Shown here one piece after another: positions 60,418-64,000 of a stretch of 64,000 bases of DNA; within the stretch, counting starts at the first letter, position 1; each line of letters begins with the position of its first letter. Made by a program: the position numbers and the translations under genes. The stretch spans positions 4,358,501 to 4,422,500 of the forward strand of contig NZ_CP132203.1 of the NCBI RefSeq assembly GCF_030719035.1, given 5' to 3'. This DNA is from Hahella sp. HNIBRBA332. GTDB lineage: Bacteria; Pseudomonadota; Gammaproteobacteria; Pseudomonadales; Oleiphilaceae. The notes under the pieces were generated by a model. That model ran no database searches and was not told where the DNA came from. It saw only the letters and a list, made by a program, of their open reading frames with translations.

Positions 60418-61152
60418 CTATCTCAAACGAATGATTGAAGTCAGTACGCCCGTTTGCAGATACTCAAAACGCCCTTCAACGCGCAACCCTTGATGCAAGG
60501 CGGGAGTCAGTTCCTGGGCCAGTTCGATTTGGAAACGCCCTTCCCTTTCGTCAATAGACACCATATTGGCCGCGTCAAAACCAAAGTAATATCCCACGTC
60601 TGGATACAGCGATTTAAACAGGCTTTCTTTTGCCGAAAAGATCAGTGTGAGCATACGCGGATCAGGATGAGAAGCGCCGCCGACAAACTGGTAATCCGCA
60701 TCGGTGAGAATAGATCCGACAATATCTCCCGCTACTTTTTCGCTGAGCATATTCTCTACATCAATACCGACGCTGTTTACCCGATCTCTATTAGCTACGG
60801 CGCAAATAGCCAAGTCCTGTGCATGACTGATCGATCCAATGAAAAACTCGGGCCAAACAGGCGCACGGTTCTCCCCAATTCCGACAGAAAGATCATTCGC
60901 CCCTAACGTCATTAACGCTCGCCGCGCCACGTAGCGCCCCGCAACAAACTCGGCTCTGCGTTTCGCCACCGCCCTGTTCATTGAATCAGGCAATTCCGTC
61001 CCGAGAAGATGATTCACCATGTCATCCGAATAGCGATCCACGGAAAACTCACATTGGAAACAGACGCCCGGAAATCCGGGAATCTTTCGCTCAGACAGAT
61101 GCTTGATGTACAGGTCAGTTGAATCGCTCAACACGCAGTCGTCCACATCCAT
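60418..61152 (-). CDS. 4'-phosphopantetheinyl transferase (EntD/Sfp type)
   Basis: The 244-aa protein has the PPTase motifs: RRAEFVAGRYVARRALMTLG, PVWPEFFIGSISHAQDLAIC, VNSVGIDVENM (Mg2+ Asp) and FSAKESLFKSLYP (Lys for catalysis). It activates carrier proteins of siderophore, polyketide or fatty-acid synthesis by adding the CoA arm. No NRPS or PKS gene is in the window. Confidence 0.92.
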   Translation of the reverse strand: MDVDDCVLSDSTDLYIKHLSERKIPGFPGVCFQCEFSVDRYSDDMVNHLLGTELPDSMNRAVAKRRAEFVAGRYVARRALMTLGANDLSVGIGENRAPVWPEFFIGSISHAQDLAICAVANRDRVNSVGIDVENMLSEKVAGDIVGSILTDADYQFVGGASHPDPRMLTLIFSAKESLFKSLYPDVGYYFGFDAANMVSIDEREGRFQIELAQELTPALHQGLRVEGRFEYLQTGVLTSIIRLR

Positions 61153-61436
61153 GCCCCTTGGCCATACAAAAGCGCCATGATACTAGCCGACCTCACTCAT
61201 AGCGACTTTCGTTCACACGCCCTACAAAAAACAAGTTGCCCAAGAATTAATCCATATAGCCTAACCCCCATGCCCAATTTCAGAAATCGGTAAATCGAAT
61301 AAAATTTCAACCAATTTTCCTTAGGGATGAGGCGCCGAACCTGCACAGCCAAGAGCTATCACTGCAATCCCCCACGGCTGTCTCATCATCTTGTTAATCT
61401 TTTGTTTTTATTGATACTTAACAGGAATGTTTGCAG

Positions 61437-62615
61437 ATGAATAGCTTTGTAGCGCCTCCCAAGTCACACTTACCAGCCCAAACCTATGTAGACAACAAAT
61501 TCGTAACCTTCATACCATTTTCACCTGAGACAATTGGCAAGTCAGGCCGCAAAGTATTCATTGACGCCAAACTAATGCCTCAATTTCTGGCGCTTGTTGA
61601 CTCAAGGTCTACTGCCGGAATAAAAATAGTCAAAAAAATCAATGAGCTGAAAAGTCTTGCCGGCGGAATAGTTAGCTGCAGCAATTTAAATAACGCTTTT
61701 CAGCATATGGAATTGGTAGAGCACGTCAGAATTTTTTATAAAATATTCCAACCCAGCGACCCAACAGCGAATGAAGCAGGTGTTTACATTAACGATATTA
61801 GGGCGGGCTATAAGGGAGACGAGAATAAGGCTGGTTTTTATCGAGTAAAAGGTAGCTCATATATGGCCAGTTCAAAGCCTATGCCTATGCAGGCCGATAA
61901 AATTATAGACCATCATGCAGCTATTAGCGACCACGAAAACACTCTTGGTGATGCAGTTAGATCATGCGCAAAACACACAAGCACAGACGGCTTTAGTTCC
62001 AATCCAAATAACTTTTCTATGTTTTATTTACATAGTCATATTTATAATGAACTTGGCGTATGGATAACTCCTGAGCAAAAGCAAAACAATCTAGATGATG
62101 CTGCACAAAAACTGGCAAAAGTACTCGTAGAAACCCAGGCTCACCGCCAAGCAGTCAATCCAGGCGACGAGCCATTACGCTGGGTTATTATTGGTGACGG
62201 TGTAAAGTTATTAGCAAAGGCAATCAGCAAGCTTCCGAGCCCTAAGCCCAACTATAAGGAAAACCTTAGCAAACATAAATTTCAATTTATTGATCCAACC
62301 ATTGATATAAATCCAATAGCCCGAGACTTACTGAAAACAGGGGCGAGCCTTGATAAAACGCCAGTAATTACTGGTCAACAGCGCAATCGCTCGGCAGTGG
62401 TATCAGCCTCTTTTCATCGGGGCCAAAGCGCAAGGGCAATAAATGTTATTGGAAATGTATTAGGCGAAAAAGTAGCCGGGGTTAATAAAGACTGGCTGGC
62501 CAATACACAAATTACATCAAACGCTATAACACATGCTAAGAGCCTTATCTCAACACCTCAAAATCGCACATTTATAGAGATGATCAACCAAGTTACAAGG
62601 ATAGCTCAATGGTGA
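61437..62615 (+). CDS. Unrecognised protein, putative effector of a two-gene pair
   Basis: ATG 61437 is used (392 aa; TTG 61431 also possible). No signal peptide or membrane helix is clear. Notable stretches are FIPFSPETIGKSGRKVFIDA, LNNAFQHMELVEHVRIFYKI and a DHHAAISDHENTLG region. LRWVIIGDGVKLLAKAISKL and QQRNRSAVVSASFHRGQSAR follow, and a helical C-terminus ends TRIAQW. No known toxin, PAAR or VgrG domain is visible. It is A/T rich compared with the flanking genes and its last codons overlap the start of the next gene. The tight overlap and a second, broken copy of the arrangement at 51.2-52.3 kb suggest effector-immunity. Confidence 0.55.
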   Translation: MNSFVAPPKSHLPAQTYVDNKFVTFIPFSPETIGKSGRKVFIDAKLMPQFLALVDSRSTAGIKIVKKINELKSLAGGIVSCSNLNNAFQHMELVEHVRIFYKIFQPSDPTANEAGVYINDIRAGYKGDENKAGFYRVKGSSYMASSKPMPMQADKIIDHHAAISDHENTLGDAVRSCAKHTSTDGFSSNPNNFSMFYLHSHIYNELGVWITPEQKQNNLDDAAQKLAKVLVETQAHRQAVNPGDEPLRWVIIGDGVKLLAKAISKLPSPKPNYKENLSKHKFQFIDPTIDINPIARDLLKTGASLDKTPVITGQQRNRSAVVSASFHRGQSARAINVIGNVLGEKVAGVNKDWLANTQITSNAITHAKSLISTPQNRTFIEMINQVTRIAQW

Positions 62616-63343
62616 AGCCTAAACATATAATCCCTCCTAACTATAGCGAGGCAGACTTAATCTGTATTGACCTGTCAGGAACACAACTAGCATTTAGGCT
62701 CCCAATGCATGAAGGTTCATTTGAACCCACTGCCTCGGAATCCAATATTGACATATATGATCAATTCAACAAGTTTCCATCTCAAACTGAAAGATATGCG
62801 AGATTTATTACATTAATAGAGCAGGCTTGGTATTATAAATCAGCTACAAGCCCTTTTGATGCCGCACAGGTTATTTTTAGCGCCCGAATTTCTGAAGCCT
62901 CTGTCGAGCAGTCTGGCTCTCAACTATGTCAAAGTGCTTTTATGAGTTCAATGCTATCTGCATTTGAGTCAATATTTGGACAGTATGACAAAGATATCGA
63001 GGAAGAGTTCGAGTTAATAGGTAAGCCTCCTACTCAAGAGGATATGTGGGTATACCCCAAAAGTATTCAAGATTTTCAATCACACCAAGTTAATCAAACA
63101 ACCTGGAAAATATGTAGAGTAGGTCATCCTGGGACACCTCCTCTCGCCTTTTGGGTAGGCACGCCTTTAACGCCTTCTCACATACTGATATTAAACTTCG
63201 ACTTCACTGGCTTCCAGGAGAAAGATATCGGTCCAGGTATCTGCCGAGATGAGTTAATGGAGGCATACGTCAAAGACTTCCTCGAACACTTCCATATCCA
63301 ATATTCCCCAGAAACTCTGGCGGAAATGGAGCAGTACAAGTAA
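62609..63343 (+). CDS. Putative immunity protein partnered with the 61437 gene
   Basis: The 244-aa protein starts within the end of the preceding gene (overlap 7 nt). It opens with ADLICIDLSGTQLAFRLPMH and SESNIDIYDQFNKFPSQTER, and ends YVKDFLEHFHIQYSPETLAE. Opening, middle and end align by eye with the frameshifted protein at 51196-52054 (IELDLSGAKIKL..., YNLYDD..., ...LELSPSA). Soluble, acidic. Immunity is inferred from the pairing; no family name is known to me. Followed by a strong terminator. Confidence 0.6.
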   Translation: MVKPKHIIPPNYSEADLICIDLSGTQLAFRLPMHEGSFEPTASESNIDIYDQFNKFPSQTERYARFITLIEQAWYYKSATSPFDAAQVIFSARISEASVEQSGSQLCQSAFMSSMLSAFESIFGQYDKDIEEEFELIGKPPTQEDMWVYPKSIQDFQSHQVNQTTWKICRVGHPGTPPLAFWVGTPLTPSHILILNFDFTGFQEKDIGPGICRDELMEAYVKDFLEHFHIQYSPETLAEMEQYK

Positions 63344-63347
63344 CGTC

Positions 63348-63377
63348 AAACGGCGCATTGCATGATGCGCCGTTTTT
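63348..63377 (+). terminator. Terminator after the effector-immunity pair
   Basis: An 11-bp stem AAACGGCGCAT/ATGCGCCGTTT with a 6-nt loop and five T begins 5 nt after the 62609 stop. Confidence 0.9.
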
Positions 63378-63609
63378 CTTTCCTCTCGCTATTCGCTCAT
63401 TGCTACCTCCGCTATCTCTGACTCTTCCCCTGTCCGGGCTCACTTAACCTTTAGTCCGACAGGGTTAATGCTTAGATCATATGTCTAATTATCCGGACAG
63501 TTAGCGGGCTTTATAGTGTTTCGACAGCTATTATTTAATCAGGCGACAACTACGTTGATACTTAGAGCGCATTGCCTGATGTTTTTGAGCAGTTAACAAG
63601 GGTAAAGCC

Positions 63610-64000
63610 ATGTCATCGCAATCGACGGATAATCGACAACTGACGCTGCAGTTTCTCGCGGAGCCCACTGACGTCAACTTCGGAGGCAAGGTACACGGCG
63701 GTGTGGTGATGAAATGGATCGACCTCGCCGGCTACGCCTGTGCAGCCGGATGGAGCGGGCGCTATTGTGTGACCGCCTATGTGGGCGGCATCCGCTTTAT
63801 CTGCCCTATCCATATCGGCATGCTGGTGGAAGTGCAGGCCAAGGTGATTTACACCGGCCAGAGCAGCATGCACCTCGCCATCGACGTTTATTGCCGCGAT
63901 CCCATTGAGCAGGAACGTAAGAAAGCCACGCATTGCATCATGATCTTCGTCGCCATTGACCGCGACGGCAAACCAGTGAGAGTGCCTACTTGGGAGCCTA
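63610..64000 (+). CDS. Acyl-CoA thioesterase (YciA-type hotdog), cut by window edge
   Basis: ATG 63610; 130 residues are present. NFGGKVHGGVVMKWIDLAGY is the hotdog helix with the catalytic Asp, followed by VTAYVGGIRFICPIHIGMLV and the dimer strand ATHCIMIFVAIDRDGKPVRV. These enzymes hydrolyse acyl-CoA in the cytoplasm. The C-terminus lies outside the window. Confidence 0.88.
   Translation, partial: MSSQSTDNRQLTLQFLAEPTDVNFGGKVHGGVVMKWIDLAGYACAAGWSGRYCVTAYVGGIRFICPIHIGMLVEVQAKVIYTGQSSMHLAIDVYCRDPIEQERKKATHCIMIFVAIDRDGKPVRVPTWEP

Overview
The window looks like a chromosomal segment of a marine gammaproteobacterium. The core genes (secB-grxC-yibN facing gpmI-envC-ctpA-yibQ, hisBHAF, mutY-yggX, cca, the flagellar accessory pair flgP-flgT) are all of gammaproteobacterial type, with moderately high G+C and strong codon bias. 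Hahella or a close relative would fit; that name is an inference from gene content, not something shown by a search.

Layout. (1) 1-0.6 kb: a YbaK-like tRNA-editing gene cut by the window edge and an acetyltransferase. (2) 0.9-12.4 kb: an Rhs/YD-repeat polymorphic-toxin locus. The usual single giant Rhs protein is here split into at least five consecutive ORFs, each with its own Sec signal: three alternative N-terminal modules, one long YD-repeat core that ends in two golvesin-like domains, and a tip protein with the Rhs core, a DPxGL cleavage motif and a toxin-44-like domain. A lipoprotein (putative immunity) overlaps the tip gene. Downstream lie an intact RAYT transposase element with perfect 25-bp inverted ends, a displaced toxin tail with a putative immunity gene, a second decayed RAYT element carrying a passenger membrane-protein gene, and another orphan small protein. 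(3) 12.5-15.3 kb: small hypothetical genes, an AhpD-like protein and a periplasmic binding protein. (4) 15.4-20 kb: a nitric-oxide response cluster, norR divergent from a small membrane protein-nnrS-hmp, with a clear sigma-54 promoter and two NorR-type sites. (5) 20-29.5 kb: flgT/flgP, cca, thiolase, proVWX and trmL. (6) 29.5-43.3 kb: housekeeping genes from ohr through hisBHAF, mutY, yggX and tRNA-Phe. (7) 43.9-50.8 kb: a low-G+C array of small minus-strand genes separated by integron attC-like sites. The stop codons fall in or just before the R'' box and the next gene starts about 16-40 nt after R', as in gene cassettes. No integrase gene is visible, so it resembles a CALIN (attC cluster lacking an integrase). 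One cassette is a broken polymorphic-toxin tail. (8) 51-53.6 kb: a frameshifted immunity-like gene with the tail of a putative effector upstream, then tpm and a MerR regulator with a SoxR-box-like operator. (9) 54.3-58 kb: a PEP-utilizing/ATP-grasp enzyme overlapping a membrane-anchored beta-propeller gene. (10) 58-64 kb: SAP-domain protein, pirin, a DUF4274-like protein, a phosphopantetheinyl transferase, an unrecognised two-gene pair (61.4-63.3 kb) that I interpret as effector-immunity, and an acyl-CoA thioesterase cut by the window edge.

How the parts relate. The core blocks are ordinary. The accessory blocks share one theme: toxin tips, tip remnants and small immunity-like genes, moved or rearranged by two kinds of element, RAYT-type single-strand transposons near the Rhs locus and integron-type cassettes next to tRNA-Phe. 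The split, Sec-exported Rhs locus and the immunity-rich attC array are the most unusual features.
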